Assembly (NCBI GenBank): GCA_013396915.1
Contig: VWZL01000808.1
Location: forward strand, 310,001-374,000
DNA: 64,000 nt
Direction of reading: 5' to 3'
Source of the DNA: Stercorarius parasiticus
Lineage: Eukaryota > Chordata > Aves > Charadriiformes > Stercorariidae
The notes beneath the pieces are model-generated. The model ran no database searches and was not told where the DNA came from. It was given only the letters and a program-made list of their open reading frames with translations. Positions 26,701-39,449 of this stretch are shown in pieces. Every line of letters starts with the position of its first letter. Positions within the stretch are counted from its first letter, which is position 1. The position numbers were made by a program, and so were the translations under genes.

Positions 26701-29700
26701 ACGTATCTGGAAAATTTTTTAACTCTAAAGATAAATCAGACTTCTGCGGAATGCACAGACGATGCGTACAAGAATAAGAAAATATTTTGTTGATCTGAGT
26801 TCCTGCTTATTGGATAACTTAGTTAGGGTGTCAAAGCAATATATTAATATGGAAAACTGCAGAATAATTTAGCTTTTGTTCTTCAATTGTTTGATGGAAG
26901 CTCTAGTAATTTATTCAGCTAAACTATTCCTGGGTTTTATTCTATAAAACCTCACTGATCTATAATTTAGCTTGTTTGGCTTTATAACGCGATGACAAGC
27001 TGCAGTTAAATGCGAAAAGGATTTACAGGTTAACGAAGTTTAAGTGAAAAATTGTGCCGATAAATTGGAGTTTAGTTTTCATAGTTGTTGGGATTGTGAG
27101 GGGATCTACCCAGGTTTTTTACTATCTAATGCAAATTAAATGTTGTGATTTTTGTCTCTTCACAAGGCATGCAGTGCACGTTGTTATTAGAATATAAAGC
27201 TATGGATGTAGATAACAGTGGTAGTGTTGCTGCACTTTGTTTATGCAAAAAATGAGAAAGCTACATGTTATTGGAGGGGATATGATCTGAATGAAAATGC
27301 AGTGGTTATAGAGCTGTTGGGCTAGACCTTGTCGAAACTAAGCAGAAAAAGCAAGGACTCGGTAAAGACAGACAACAAAAACAGTCCCCCAAAGAATTTT
27401 TCCTACTGTTTTCTCGAAAATGCCAAGAATTATGAAAGGTTTTGCAAATGAAACAGTTAGGGAGGCACTCAGGAAAGGCGTTCACTCTCCAGTCAGAAGT
27501 GCTGCTTCCATGTTTGCCACTTCTCTGCACAGATCTCTTCAAAGGTAACTCACCAAAAGCAGAAAAAGGCGCATAATGAATCATTGGGTGATTTTTTTCA
27601 TATCACAAACTTGAGTTTCAACTAGTAAGAACTTTCTTACTCCCTCAACAGAAGATAAAAGCAGTTCATTAATATCAAAAAAAGTGTAAATGTGAATGAA
27701 AAGTGTTTTTTTATGTTGATTTTTATGCAGAGTAGCTGAAGAACTCATTGCTGTAAGAAATTTTTTTTTTTTTAAAGTAAGAAATTAGCAGGAGTCAAAA
27801 GAGACTGAGAATTTTTATTCATAGCACAGATTCCTAAGGCATATTTACTGATAATATACATTAAGACGCTTGGAAATCTGGTTTAAAATCAAACTTCAAA
27901 CATTCTCATCCTTTGTACTGTTGTTAAAGAAAAATTATACTGGCTCAGATTAAATACCCCAGTGGGTGAATTAGGGTTTATTCGGAGTACCCATTTTTGG
28001 AATATAAAACAGGGCAAGCGGGTAGCAATCCTTCCCCAGCAAACTTCCCAGGCTTTCTGTGTTTGTGGGTCTCGGAGCTATGGAACCTCAGGCGATGGAT
28101 ACCCTGTGCCTTTCCCCACGAGTAATTCCCTTTTCTCACCATTTCTCCAGGTCATTTCTTGCATCTGTGTAAATTATTGATGTCCACAATGCCCTTCAGT
28201 TTAACAAGGCGTGGCTTTTTGGTTGTGAACTCCTGCTGAAGAATTCTCTTTTCTGCTCCCCTCATTCTGTGAACTGCTGGGTTTGGGAAGAAACATTTTC
28301 ACGTGTCTTTGAATTCTGAGCACTATAGGATATTTTTTTTTTTTCTGTAGGTATGAAACATTCGTTTCCGATGATTTAAAGGGAATACAAAGTGTACTGA
28401 ATACATAACTGGAGGAAAACCAATTAAGAATTAAGAACTTCCCTTCTGTACAGTTTACGTCTGTGTATTTTATAGAGAGCTTAATGTTAGTGCTGGGCCA
28501 CTGAGTATCTTCAGACATTTTTGGGAACGCAGGATATAATAGCGTATTTTCAATGAAATCAAATGCACCCAAAGTACCTGTTAGTGTAAGAATCTGCTCT
28601 AGTATAGTCAGGTTAAATATTAATGCAAAGACTTCTGCCGTTGCACATTTTTTCCCATAATTTCTTTAATTTGGTACTACGCGTTTTTGCATAATTTAAA
28701 TATAGACATCTGGACAATTTACTTAGCCAGCACAACGTTATGTTTTACTGAAAGTGTCTGCACAGTGTATTCTCAGGACTGCGTGCCAGCAGCTAACTGT
28801 TCAATATTTACATAAAAGAATTAAGTTTTTGCATTGGAAAGGGTAACGGAAATTAAGCTCCTCCAAGAGGTTTTCTGTTCGTTAAAAGGGCAGTGTACTA
28901 ATTATGTGTACTCCTGAATATGCGCTGGGCCAGTAGCAGCATATGTTTCACTTCAGTGGTAGGTTGGTCAAGGAAAGTTAGAAATGTCTTTTGGGCTTAT
29001 TTCTTTTTAAATTGCTGAAGTTTAGTTGGTGAAGAAAGTCAGTTTGTGTAATTCCACTTTTGTGTGTGCATTTACAGAAATACATTTAAAGAAATCCTCT
29101 GTATCTTAGAGGTGTTCTTTATCATGGCCAGTTGTAGACGATGAAGATTAAGCCTACGGCTCAAATAAGTACTTTACACTAAGATTTTGTTCCTATACTA
29201 CCAGCATATATCTAAGCTGTGAGCTTGGAAATGTCTCCGTATCAGTTAACACAGCAACCTTAGTACATCAGTGCAGAAGGGATGAGATTTCACAATAGCT
29301 CTTACTTCTCCCACAAAAGTGTTAATGAATTTACTATATCAGGATATTTCTGACTGCTGAGTCAGACCATCATTTCAATGGATAATATGATGCCCTTATT
29401 GTAACTTTGACTCGAGGAAGTGTTTTCTTATGTACTGACTCAGAATTATTTTAGTTTCTACTCTTCAAGTGAGTAGCAGCTCCTAAAGAAGAAAATCTTT
29501 TTGTTTGTTTGTTTGGTTTTTTTTTCTTCTTATGCGGTAGCCATTTATATTAACTGGAGTGCTCCTTTGTGGGTAATACTTGGCTTGCTTTATTTTCCAC
29601 AGTCTGTGAACGCATCTTAAATACTGAGGGATTATGTGTACAATTTTCTGTTCAAGGATAATTCAAGCTAAGATGCATGGGGTACATTCAGCTTTCTTAA

Positions 29701-32236
29701 ACTGTACCTTGAGGTTTTCATAAATTTTCTAAATTAAGTGGGGTTTTTTTTAATAGGGACAGTGACCTTTCCTGCCCTTGTCATTTGACTTATGGATTCA
29801 AAATTGTGTTGCATGAGTGAAAGTGAATTGAATCATAGATTAAACCTAATCATTTTTCTGCCTTATTAATAGCTTACAGACTTTGAATTTCTTTCAAAAG
29901 AGGTCTGTCCTTTAGAAACATCCTTCGTACGCCATCGAGGATGAAAGAGGGGCAATTTGACTACTTTCTGGCCTTTTTCTTCTCTTTCTCTCACTGTGGG
30001 AGAACAGAGTAATAAAGATCTACTGTTGATGGGGTTTCTGGGATTTCCATTTGGGGCAAAAGGATGCAGTTTGGTGTTTGGAGGCTTCCTATGCAGAAGC
30101 GAAAGCTGGAATTAAATTCTAAATCACGTGATTGAAGTTTAGCAGTTACTCCAGATACCTGATTAAGAGTCAGGATTTTTAGTAAATTGTGTCTGAAGAT
30201 AAAAGCTGATTTGCAACAAGTATTAAAGGAAAAAAATAAATATTTGTAGTTAATCTCGGCTGCAGTCCCCTGCATTTATTATGATGCTTCCATCAACAGG
30301 ATGCGTTCTGCGTGTGAATGGTAGTCATTTACAGAATAAGGGTTTAGAAACTCAATTAATTTGTGTTCCTTAATTTTAGATCTGAATAAATAAGCAACAC
30401 ATCTATTGTAAATCACAATTATACGTGCTTTATTTCTGAGTATAGTAAAAATGTGTTAAATATTAAAAGACTGGAAAATGAAGAATACGTTTTGGTTTTT
30501 TTTCCTTTATTCTTAATTATTTGTGAGACATTTTTCTCACCCAGTGATAATTTCTTTGCCTCCTGGGATGCCTATTTCTTCCTCAGTCAGGGATGTTGGC
30601 AAATACTTTGTTATGCTGGGGAAAAATGTTCAGCTCTTAATATTTTATCAGTTCCATTGGGCCGAAGGTGCCAGCAGTTGTGTAAACGGCCACCGGTCCT
30701 CAGTGTTTTAAGTCTTCAGCCTCGTCATATGGGAACGCTATAAATTATGTATAACAGTAGATGCTACTCAGTAAATATTTAATATGTGATAGGTATTTTT
30801 GACTGAAATTACTTCTTCACTCGAACAATGATTTAAGCTGTATTTTTTGGTTTTACGAGGTGACGCTTTTATAATATCAAGGAATAGCTGAGCGCAGTTT
30901 AAATGTCAGAGCTGCAGGGCAACATGAATCACAGCTTTTTTCTTTCTGAATGCTGGAGAGCCTTTAAAATTCATCCATGACCAGAGTGGGATTTCCTGGT
31001 TTTGTTTTGGAGTGTCTTTTCTACATTGTGTCATCATCTTGTCTTGCCCAGGCGTATCTATACTTAGAATTTTTTAAACAGTATCAATATTGACGATGTT
31101 TTATACTGTGCAGGGAAATGAGATACTGCGTCTGTTTTCTTCTTTCAGATCTGTCAAGTTGCTCTACTTGGGAAAATACATACAACAATCTATGTGTTTT
31201 TTCTTACAAAGAGTGTAGTGTCTTGGCTCTGGAGAAAGCATACTGGTGGCTTGGAAAAGGAGTAGTCACGCTGCTGTCAGAAAACCTATTTTCCGTGTTT
31301 ACTAGCACCAGGAGAAAAGCGTGCGCCTTATAATACACAGAAGCGATACTTGCTGACACCACCTCTCCTTCCTGGGTTGTCAGTCTTCCTTGGCTTGTAA
31401 AGGCTTAGCTAGTTTAGGTAGAAAAACACATTTATTTCGAAAGGCGCTGTGTGTACACATTCACAGTCTCTGTTGCTGTTATCTTGCAGGCTTAGAAGTC
31501 AATAGGATTTTGTTTCAACTTGAAAAATAAACTTTATAAATACTAACGCGTATTTCAAAGCTGTAATTGATTTCTTATTTGTTGCATAGACTGATTAGTA
31601 CTACCTCACGTGATGCCTTATCCAAGGTTGAAGTCTCCCACTTGTAGTCCTGCTGAATGATGCCTCGTCCTACAGGTGGCTGTACAGTGTTGCCCAAAGG
31701 AATTTTGAAGAATTGAAATTGCGCTGCCAATATTTCTTACATTTATTTACTATTGCCAATGCCTACTTTACATTGGATTATGTTTTAACTGCTTAGGCCT
31801 GCTATATTTGCAGATGCCTGGGGTTTTTATTGTGCAAGGTTCAGTTTATTTAAAGGGTTGCCAAAGTTTTCAGGTTTCTGTTCCTTAGCTGTACTGAATT
31901 CTGAGGAGTTTTAAATTCTTAGCATTATGCAAGGTGGTACGTAGCTTGCTTTTAGACAGCATTGCTTTGTTATGCTCTTGATTGATCTTTCTTATCTGGT
32001 ATAATTCAGCTGTTTGGTTCCTTTCAAATAACACCTTCACAGGTTTCCTGAACAGCAAGCTTGGAACACGTAATGGAAATACAAAAGTCACATTTAAGAC
32101 GTGTTCTTAAAAAAAAAAAGGCGATTTTTTTTGGGGTGATATTACAGAGAATAAGTTACATTAAACGCGGTTTAGAAAGAGAAAGAAGAGCGGTATTTCT
32201 TGCATATCCCAATAAATAGACTTTTGTCCTTTACAG

Positions 32237-32356
32237 GAACAAACCTTGGCTCTGAGGAAAGAAGGGATAGGTGTTGTGTTAGATTCTGAACTGCCTCATC
32301 TCATTGGCATTGATGATGATCTTCTCAGCACTGGTATCATCTTGTACCACTTGAAG
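32237..32356 (+). CDS. KIF16B: KIF16B exon: start of FHA region
   Basis: A 40-codon exon, phase 0 at both ends, reading EQTLALRKEGIGVVLDSELP then HLIGIDDDLLSTGIILYHLK. The PHLIGIDDDLLSTG block is the conserved start of kinesin-3 FHA domains (compare PHLVNLNEDPLMSE in KIF1A). The acceptor is TTTACAG and the donor GTAAAT. Confidence 0.97.
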
Positions 32357-32938
32357 GTAAATAACGCATCTGTGTTGCCATAGCCTTTATATGCCTTGTG
32401 ATTTTTTCATTTTTTTTTTCAGTAGACAAATTGTAGTATTAATTTGCTATCTAAATATAGTGCTCATTACATTTCTCCACTATAGTAAGAAAAGATCATT
32501 ATGTTTCTCCGCTATAGTAAGAAAAGGTCTTAAGAGGTTGCGACTGATTCAATTAAAATATCTCTTAATTTACTGTTTAGGTTTATCCTGAGGGTCAACC
32601 GGTTAACCAGAGATCGGTGTTTAATATTCCTGGCCGTGTATATTGGTTTGTCACTCATTTCGTTGTAAAGCTTGACTTGAAATCCAAATCTAGATTAAAT
32701 GCCTCAAAACTACAAAGATGGTTCTACACAGGACAGATGAAACTTGAATTTACTAATAATATTGTATAATAATGACCGTGAAAGCATTCTAAAAATGCTA
32801 CCTGATCTTTTTTCATGTATGTTTAAACAAATAATTCATTCAGGTTACTCTGAGAAAGTGAAAGAATAACTTACGTCTTTGTGGGGGAGGAAGGAGAAGA
32901 TTTCGACTGAAAATAATGCGTGTGTTTCTCTTAATTAG
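32357..32938 (+). other. KIF16B: KIF16B intron with tandem duplication
   Basis: A short intron. Its main feature is a 32-bp tandem duplication at 32465-32528. The rest is AT-rich and unremarkable. Confidence 0.85.
32465..32528. repeat. 32-bp tandem duplication
   Basis: Units 32465-32496 and 32497-32528 are adjacent and differ at four positions, all transitions. Each unit contains TATAGTAAGAAAAG, so each carries a donor-like GTAAGA (32485 and 32517). Confidence 0.92.
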
Positions 32939-32990
32939 GAGGGCCAAACATATGTTGGCAGAGAAGATGCTATGACAGAACAGGATATTG
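32939..32990 (+). CDS. KIF16B: KIF16B exon: FHA domain, first strands
   Basis: Seventeen codons plus one base: EGQTYVGREDAMTEQDI and the first base of a valine codon. The motif YVGRxD is the first FHA signature (G-R with the phosphopeptide-binding arginine). The acceptor is AATTAG and the donor GTATGG, with the phase-1 end matched by the next exon (TT). Confidence 0.97.
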
Positions 32991-34705
32991 GTATGGAATT
33001 TGGCTTTTTTTTGTATTCGTTCTTCAGTTGTTTTTCCTCTTTCCAACATTGCAATATGTGAACAAAGCTTCATAATTTCTTTCCCTTTTTCAGTTAGTTA
33101 TCTCTATGTTCTTGCATATTTTAATTTTTAGAAAATCTGAGAGCTGAGTTACATGGGATTTGCTTCAAGGAGCATGACTTCTAAAATAGCTTGTGGGCTT
33201 AAAATTTATTCATATACTTGTTACTAATTTATTTCTTGGTTCTTTTGAAATAGCATTGTGTAAAAATACCATCCTGTTTCAGAAACCTGTCACAATTACT
33301 ACGCAGTCATTCTCTTAACCTTTGTCTAATGACAGTAGTGCTATACCTAAAGCAGTCTAGGGACTTTAGATTTGAGTTGAAGAAAATTCAGTTGGTAAAA
33401 AGTGGGTCAGCTTCTTCTACTGATTTTCTTCTTCACTTCTTATCAAAGCAACTGCCGGATCTGGACTATCCTCTCACATAGAATCATAGGGTTGGAAGGG
33501 ACCTCTGGAGATCATCTAGTCCAACCCTCTGCCAGAGCAGGGTCACCTTAGAGCAGGTTGCACAGGAAAGTGTCCAGGCAGGTTTGGAATGTCTCCAGAG
33601 ATGGAGACTCCACCACCTCTCTGGGCAGCCTGTGCCAGGGCTCTGCCACCCTCAGGGTAAAGAAGTTCCTCCTCATGTTTAGGTGGAGCTTCCGATGCTC
33701 AAGTTTGTGCCCATTACCTCTTGTCCTGTCGCTGGGCACCACTGAAAAGAGCCTGGCCCCATCCTTCTGACACCCACCCTTCAAGTATCTATAAGCGTTG
33801 ATAAGGTCCCCCCTCAGCCATCTTTTTTCCAGACTGAAGAGACCCAAATCCCTCAGCCTTTCTTCATAAGAGAGGTGTTCCAGTCCCCTAATCATCTTCG
33901 TAGCCCTTTGCTGTCCCCTCTCCAGCAGTTCCCTGTCCTTCTTGAACTGGAGAGCCCAGAACTGGACATAGATTGCTTGGAGGCAGTTCCATTAAATAAA
34001 CTGCATCCTTTAATTCTCAGGTGAGAGAATGATAGTCCAATAACTTAATTTGGTATATTTTTGTGGGTCAAAAGATGCCTGGATTAAAATTCTTTTATAT
34101 AAACTTAATGAATCTAGCCAACGTGCATTGTTTTGTGCTATTAAACAATACAGGTAGAGATAATCATAACGTTAGTTGAAGAAGAGACAGGAAATAGCAT
34201 AACTGATTGATAGAAGGTCTGAATATAACAGAACGTAAGAACCTTATTTCAGCCATCCTTATTAATCTACAAGCACAGATTATAACCCGTCTTTTCAGAT
34301 TTAATCATGGCTGCTTTAAGGTCAAGAAGCTTTCATTATTTCCCAGAAACCAGTCAAAAAACCTTGTCTCTACAAAGATGTAAATTGTTCTTTACTGTTT
34401 GCTGTCAGAAGGAAAGAAACATTTACTAATCTGGTGCTAAAGCATAGGAGGAAAGAACATCACACCAAAAAAACCCCCAAGCGACCCAACACAATTCTCT
34501 TTCCACTACAATAAAACAACAAACAGTGTCGACATTTAAGACAGGCAGGATGTGACGAAAGAAGGAAAAAACCATTGTCTGGAATAAAGAGAAAAGATAC
34601 TCTCAAATATGTAGTGTAATATGTCCTTAATAAATTACTATCAGCATGCTAAGCGTACTAGTTGTTAAGAGACTGATTTATGTTGTTACATTTCTTTGTA
34701 TTTAG
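32991..34705 (+). other. KIF16B: KIF16B intron with CR1 insertion
   Basis: A 1.7-kb intron. The largest CR1 piece of the window (33478-33970, minus strand) lies inside it. Nothing else was recognised. Confidence 0.85.
33478..33970 (-). mobile_element. CR1 LINE 3' fragment with ORF2 remnant
   Basis: This is a 5'-truncated CR1 in antisense orientation to the host gene. Its 3' end is at 33478 (AGAATCATAGGGTTGGAAGG on the + strand, the reverse of the avian CR1 tail). On the minus strand 33895-33548 is open for about 115 codons and encodes the well-known C-terminal CR1 ORF2 segment, including [20 protein letters not shown] and [17 protein letters not shown]. It is open over this short stretch but cannot move, because the endonuclease and reverse transcriptase parts are missing. 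Confidence 0.95.
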
Positions 34706-34843
34706 TTCTTCACGGCCTTGATTTGGAAAGTGAGCATTGCATTTTTGAAAATCTCAACGGTACTGTGAATCTAATACCACTGAATGGAGCGCAGTGTTCT
34801 GTGAACGGTATTCAGGTTACAGAGGCCACACACCTAAACCAAG
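34706..34843 (+). CDS. KIF16B: KIF16B exon: FHA domain core
   Basis: Forty-five codons, plus two bases finishing the split valine and one base of the following glycine. It reads LHGLDLESEHCIFEN then LNGTVNLIPLNGAQCSVNGI and QVTEATHLNQ. The SEHCxF block corresponds to the FHA S-x-x-H motif, and SVNGI to the FHA N-G motif. The acceptor is TTTAG and the donor GTATTC (weak). Confidence 0.97.
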
Positions 34844-37800
34844 GTATTCCCTGGCGTAATGGCATTTCTGATACAGCATCTTTGTTACTTTCTGGCAACA
34901 GCACTGAGAAAATATGTGTGTATATAAAGGGGTTATTGTTTAATTAATTTTAATTCCATGTCTTCTCAACTACAGCCCAAAACCACCAGGAGAGCCATGG
35001 GGGTTTTGTTCTGTCAAAGATTTGCCATGTGGTGAAAAGAGAATTCTTTACTGATTTAAGCCACTTCATGATCTTGAGTGTGAATTGTTAGTTGCCTTTT
35101 GATTTCGTTTGATGTTATACATTAAGTGAACTCCATGCCGGATTGCTTAGGTTGCTGTAATATGAAGCAAAAGAATATTGGTCTCTATTGGACTATAATA
35201 ATGTCAGAGACACACATCCCCCCCGCCCCGCTCCCCGAGCTTCAGGCTGGTCCTACATAAGGCTCTGTTGCCAAATCCTCTTGTATAGCAGGAGATTCAG
35301 CTGGAGTATCTGCTCACTGCAGCTGTAGGGAAATGACAAAAAAGGGGCAGGCTAACCTTTACGGAGGAAGTTTAGAGAATTAGAATTTTAATACAAAAGC
35401 TTTAAAATCTGGAAATGAAAAAGCAGCCGGGACAGCTGGGAACAAAGGTGTATTGTGTTGATCTGGAAAGGACTGGCTAACAAGTAAGCTGGTGAGTGCT
35501 GCAGGAGAGGTTCGGGATGTTTTATCTTCCAGGAGCACCCAGAATATCTTTCCATTTAGCAATGAGCTGAAGACCTATGAGGCTATGACACAGCTCAGCT
35601 GCTGAAAAACAATGTCACTTTACATTGCTTTCAAATTAAGCTTATTTTAACAAAGGAAGAACGTAGTGTTGAACAAGGGAAGTCTGGCATCTTTTCTGAA
35701 CTCAAGCAAGTGCTTCAAGAGTCTGCTTTCAGAAAGTAAGGAGTTTTGGTGTGGAGAGGGGACGCTGGCTTTTAAAGTCTGTATTTCTTCATGCCAAAGG
35801 AGAGGCATATGCGCTTGTGTCTGTTATAGGTACTGGGGGGAAAAAAAATAGAAAGCCCAGTCCCCTTTGTCTTGTGTTTGAGTAAATCCCGTTGATAAAC
35901 TGTTAGCAATAGAAACATTGATATTAATGGCAAATAACGCTGTGAACAAAAAGAACTGAATTGCAATGACTCATCTTTATTTATCCTACTGCATTTCAAA
36001 GGCAGTAAAGGTTTGATGTGCCTCACAAGAAAGTAGGAGTTTGGATGCTGTTTCCATCTTCCAGGCATATGTAACAACTTGATTTTTGTACTGTAGAGTG
36101 GGAACGTGACTTTTGTTTCCTCCCGAATTTTCTGTCGGAAGGAATTTGCAATTCAAAAGATGGGGAAAGGCTTGCTTTGAATTACTAAATTGGACAAAAG
36201 AGCTGCCTAAGCTGACCCGTAGCCTGTGTAACCAGGCTGGTGCTGAGAGAAAGGTGGCAGCTATGATATCAGGTGGGCAAAATTGATGAAATAACTAGCT
36301 TTAATGACTGGTGCGCAAGCCGTGTATCCTAGCTGTGCTAGCATTTAGTCTCCCAGCATGAAGTGCCAGCCTCCTTAAATATCCACTTTAGGTAACACTG
36401 ATTAACTGCTGATATATTTAAATGTTTCCGTTCATCATTAATCACTGTTCATTTGAAAATGTGTTAAGTTTTTAGACTGTCATGGAGTTTAAAAAAAAGA
36501 AAAAAAAAAAAGAGGCATAGTAATTAATTAGCACTTCCTTCTACAGATTACTTCCAGCACTTGTGAATTCTGCCTAATGTGGCCTTTTTGTGTAAATGTA
36601 ACTTAGTACAATATTTTTTATTCTTAAGAATATATGGTAGGGTTTCTAAAGGTAACTAAATTAATATTCACAATTAGAGCTTGTCCTTTACCTTAAATTT
36701 ATCCTCAACTTAAACCAAGTTTTCAGTTTTTTAGGCCAAACCGCCAGCCCTACTGTACTTAATGTAACCTCCCACTGCTTGGTTTTTTTAGAGTTCGTTA
36801 ATCAAAGAAAACATTTTAAAAGTAAAAAAGTGGGTTTTAGAAGTTGGTAAGATCTTAACTATAGATATATTTGTTTACATAGTTCCAAAATAATGCTTTG
36901 TATAGAGATGCTTGATGACATTCAATGGTCATTCATCTTTTATATATATATAAAAATGTTTTCTTTAATTTTTTTTTTTCATATGTCTCTGGTCATGTAT
37001 GTTTTGGAGTCAACCAGTTAAATTGCGAGCTCAGAGCTCCACAAATGATCGAGACTTTTTTGTTATTGTTGTTAGTACTATCAATGTGTTTGACAAACCT
37101 TTTTTCTTTGCCATTTAACATTCAAGGAGAGTAAGAATTGTTGCTTACAGTAAATAAATGGAAAGCAAACCCCATAGCAAATCTAGTTATGTTTCCATGA
37201 CAACATTTACACTGCAATTTGCATACTTGCATTCTGATGGAGAGCTGCATTGTCCAACAGCGGAGAATCGAACCTGGTGCTCAGGAAATAGTTGACTGCA
37301 TGGTTTTGTCCAGCGTTTTTTTCCTAAAAAGGCTTCGATGTTGATGCTTATCTAAGTTCTGTCAAGCGGGATTTAAGATTGTAGAGTTTTTCTTCAATAA
37401 TAGAATAATACAAAAATTATCATAGGATTCAGAGAAGTACTAAAAGAGAAACCAAGGAGTTGTTCGTGTGATCCGTCATCTGGGTTTGACTGTCGTGTGC
37501 TTGCTGTTAAGCCTCTTTCTCCTGTTTTCTTCTAAATTCATGAAGTTGGAAACACGTATCTGTAACTATTCATTCTGACATTTTAATTAGTTTATTTAAG
37601 TTGCTTCCACCTAGTAAGGTGGTCAAAAATGTTTACAGTTAATTATTTTTATCTTCATTTGAAAGTAAGTGAAGAAGTCCCTACTGTCACAAAATCCCCC
37701 TCCAGGCTGTCAACAAGAGTGGAACAGATAAATGTTTGGGACACCTGTGAGCATATGAAGCAGTGGCAGACTATTAGCCCTTTCACTACAGCAGCCATGA

Positions 37801-39076
37801 CGATCAGAGATCCCTTTTAATATGTTTACATAAAAAGTATGCCCAGTCCAATTCTCGAAGGAAACGTCATCATATAAATCAAAGGTGGTATCAAAAATGA
37901 CTTTGCAATACAAACCTACCTACAGATTTGTGAAGGTTATTTTAAGATTTTTAAGATTAGACTGTTCACGTGGTCCAAAATTGAGGAGTTGTGTAGGCAG
38001 CAAGAAGTGATGTCTTAACCATAGTGCTTTTTGCCATTTATTTGCCAACACTGGATGACCTTATTTGTGTTCATGTTCGTAATTAAGAGGAGCATTCCTT
38101 ATTAAAGACAGCGTTTCATTCTCAGATGGTTAGAATTTGTTGTAGTGAACAGTCCAAGTGCATTTTTTTTTTCATACTTTTGAGTGTAATGGAGTCCATT
38201 ATCTTCTTAAAAATGCCTCATACGGACCGACAAATAAATGCTTGCTTCTGTGGTGGTTAACTTGGAAGACTTCCATGTTATGACAGTAGTGAGACATCAC
38301 TGACAAAATACTGCTTAGTAGGAAAGTATTAATCTTGGTGCCATTGTCTTTAGAATATGATAAGAATTGCCCAGAATCTCATTATCTGTGACCTGTATCT
38401 TAGCTGATTAGATACAATAATGGATGTGCATTAAGCAATATGAATTATTCAATGTTCTTCCCTCAGAAAATAGCTATTGGGCATAAAAGTCTAGTAATTC
38501 GGTTTTGAGTGACAATAAACTTCAGTGTTGTTCCACATAGAGAAGAAAAGGGTAAGTGAGAGTACAAATTATGAAGATCTGGAGCTTTTAGTGTAGGTGG
38601 ATTCAAACCTGACTGTGATCAGTAGCAGATGGACAAGTTTGTTCTTAGTCACGTTTATGAATGTTCCCGTTGCACCTACTGGTGACTTCCAAAGTAGTAC
38701 TGCTGAAGAAATGTCTAGATCAAATTTGGGCAGCTGCTTCCACTGCTTCCTCTACCTGTATTTATTCTTCAACTGAACTGCATGAACGTCATTTGAGCTT
38801 TGTGTGCGTGAACGTGTGGGTGTTTTGGTTTTTGTTGTTGGGTTTTGTTTTGTTTTTTTTTTTTTAAAGTAGGAAGAGGAAGGAATAAAATGTATACATC
38901 AGTTAATGTAGCTGTGACTACGCATTTTTATGTGCTTGAATTGTCAAAATGTGGTTGCATTTTGTTCTTGCTTAATGAGGGTCTTTGCCTACATCTTGCG
39001 TGTCTGAAAAATTACTTGGCATTTTCAGGTACAGTATGTTGTCAGTGAGTGACGTGTGTTTTTTTTTTCTCATCAG
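34844..39076 (+). other. KIF16B: KIF16B intron
   Basis: A 4.2-kb intron with only simple sequence: a C-rich patch near 35215-35240, an A-rich run near 36490-36512 and a TA repeat near 36938-36952. The sequence at 37260-37280 loosely resembles a tRNA T-arm but does not pair (see rejected items). Confidence 0.85.
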
Positions 39077-39159
39077 GTGCTGTTATATTACTTGGAAGAA
39101 CCAATATGTTTCGCTTTAACCACCCCAAAGAAGCTGCTAAGCTAAGGGAAAAAAGAAAG
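39077..39159 (+). CDS. KIF16B: KIF16B exon: end of FHA domain
   Basis: Two bases complete the split glycine, then 27 codons read AVILLGRTNMFRFNHPKEAA then KLREKRK. GxxxxFRFNHPxEA is the characteristic last strand of kinesin-3 FHA domains. The acceptor is CATCAG and the donor GTGAGG, and the exon ends in phase 0. Confidence 0.97.
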
Positions 39160-39360
39160 GTGAGGTGAAATTTGGCGTTTGGGGAAATTTAAAGCTTTTC
39201 ACAATTTTCTTGTTAGTATAGACGTACCTTGATTTGTTGTGGAATACTTTTTTAATTTGCTTCACATGCATTCATTAATATTTCATCAATTGAAACAAAA
39301 TAAGAGTTTGTAAGCACATCAGTGTCTGTCTAATCCGTGTATTTTATGGTCTGTTGTTAG
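39160..39360 (+). other. KIF16B: KIF16B intron (201 bp)
   Basis: The shortest intron in the window. It runs from GTGAGG to TTGTTAG, and nothing else is seen. Confidence 0.9.
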
Positions 39361-39449
39361 AGCGGGTTGCTGTCTTCCTTCAGCTTGTCTATGACAGATC
39401 TTTCAAAATCTTGTGAGAACCTGTCAGCAGTTATGCTTTATAACCCAGG
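39361..39449 (+). CDS. KIF16B: KIF16B exon: serine-rich linker after FHA
   Basis: Twenty-nine codons plus two bases of a glycine: SGLLSSFSLSMTDLSKSCEN then LSAVMLYNP. It is a serine-rich, probably flexible and phosphorylatable linker between the FHA domain and the stalk. The donor is GTGAGT, one base after the apparent GGG. The split glycine GG|G is required to keep frame with the next exon. Confidence 0.95.

Larger units (their letters stand above)
6535..32236 (+). other. KIF16B: KIF16B large intron (25.7 kb)
   Basis: A single intron occupies 40% of the window. It starts GTAAGA and ends TTTACAG. No spliced coding exon of KIF16B is missing across it, since the flanking exons join exactly as in the family. 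It contains homopolymer runs, one probable ancient interspersed repeat (13809-13895), an ambiguous base (14782), a spaced direct repeat (21552-21598), a hairpin (26667-26688) and a minus-strand stretch at 18640-20250 with coding-like pieces. Open frames of 100-180 codons on either strand look like chance. No tRNA, snRNA or recent retroelement was recognised. Confidence 0.85.

Noticed and set aside
33548..33895. 115-codon minus-strand frame as a host gene
   Set aside because: It is the CR1 ORF2 C-terminal remnant.
37255..37285. tRNA T-arm-like motif (GGTTCGATTCT on the minus strand)
   Set aside because: The flanking bases do not form a five-base T stem, and no acceptor, D or anticodon arm is found at the right distance.
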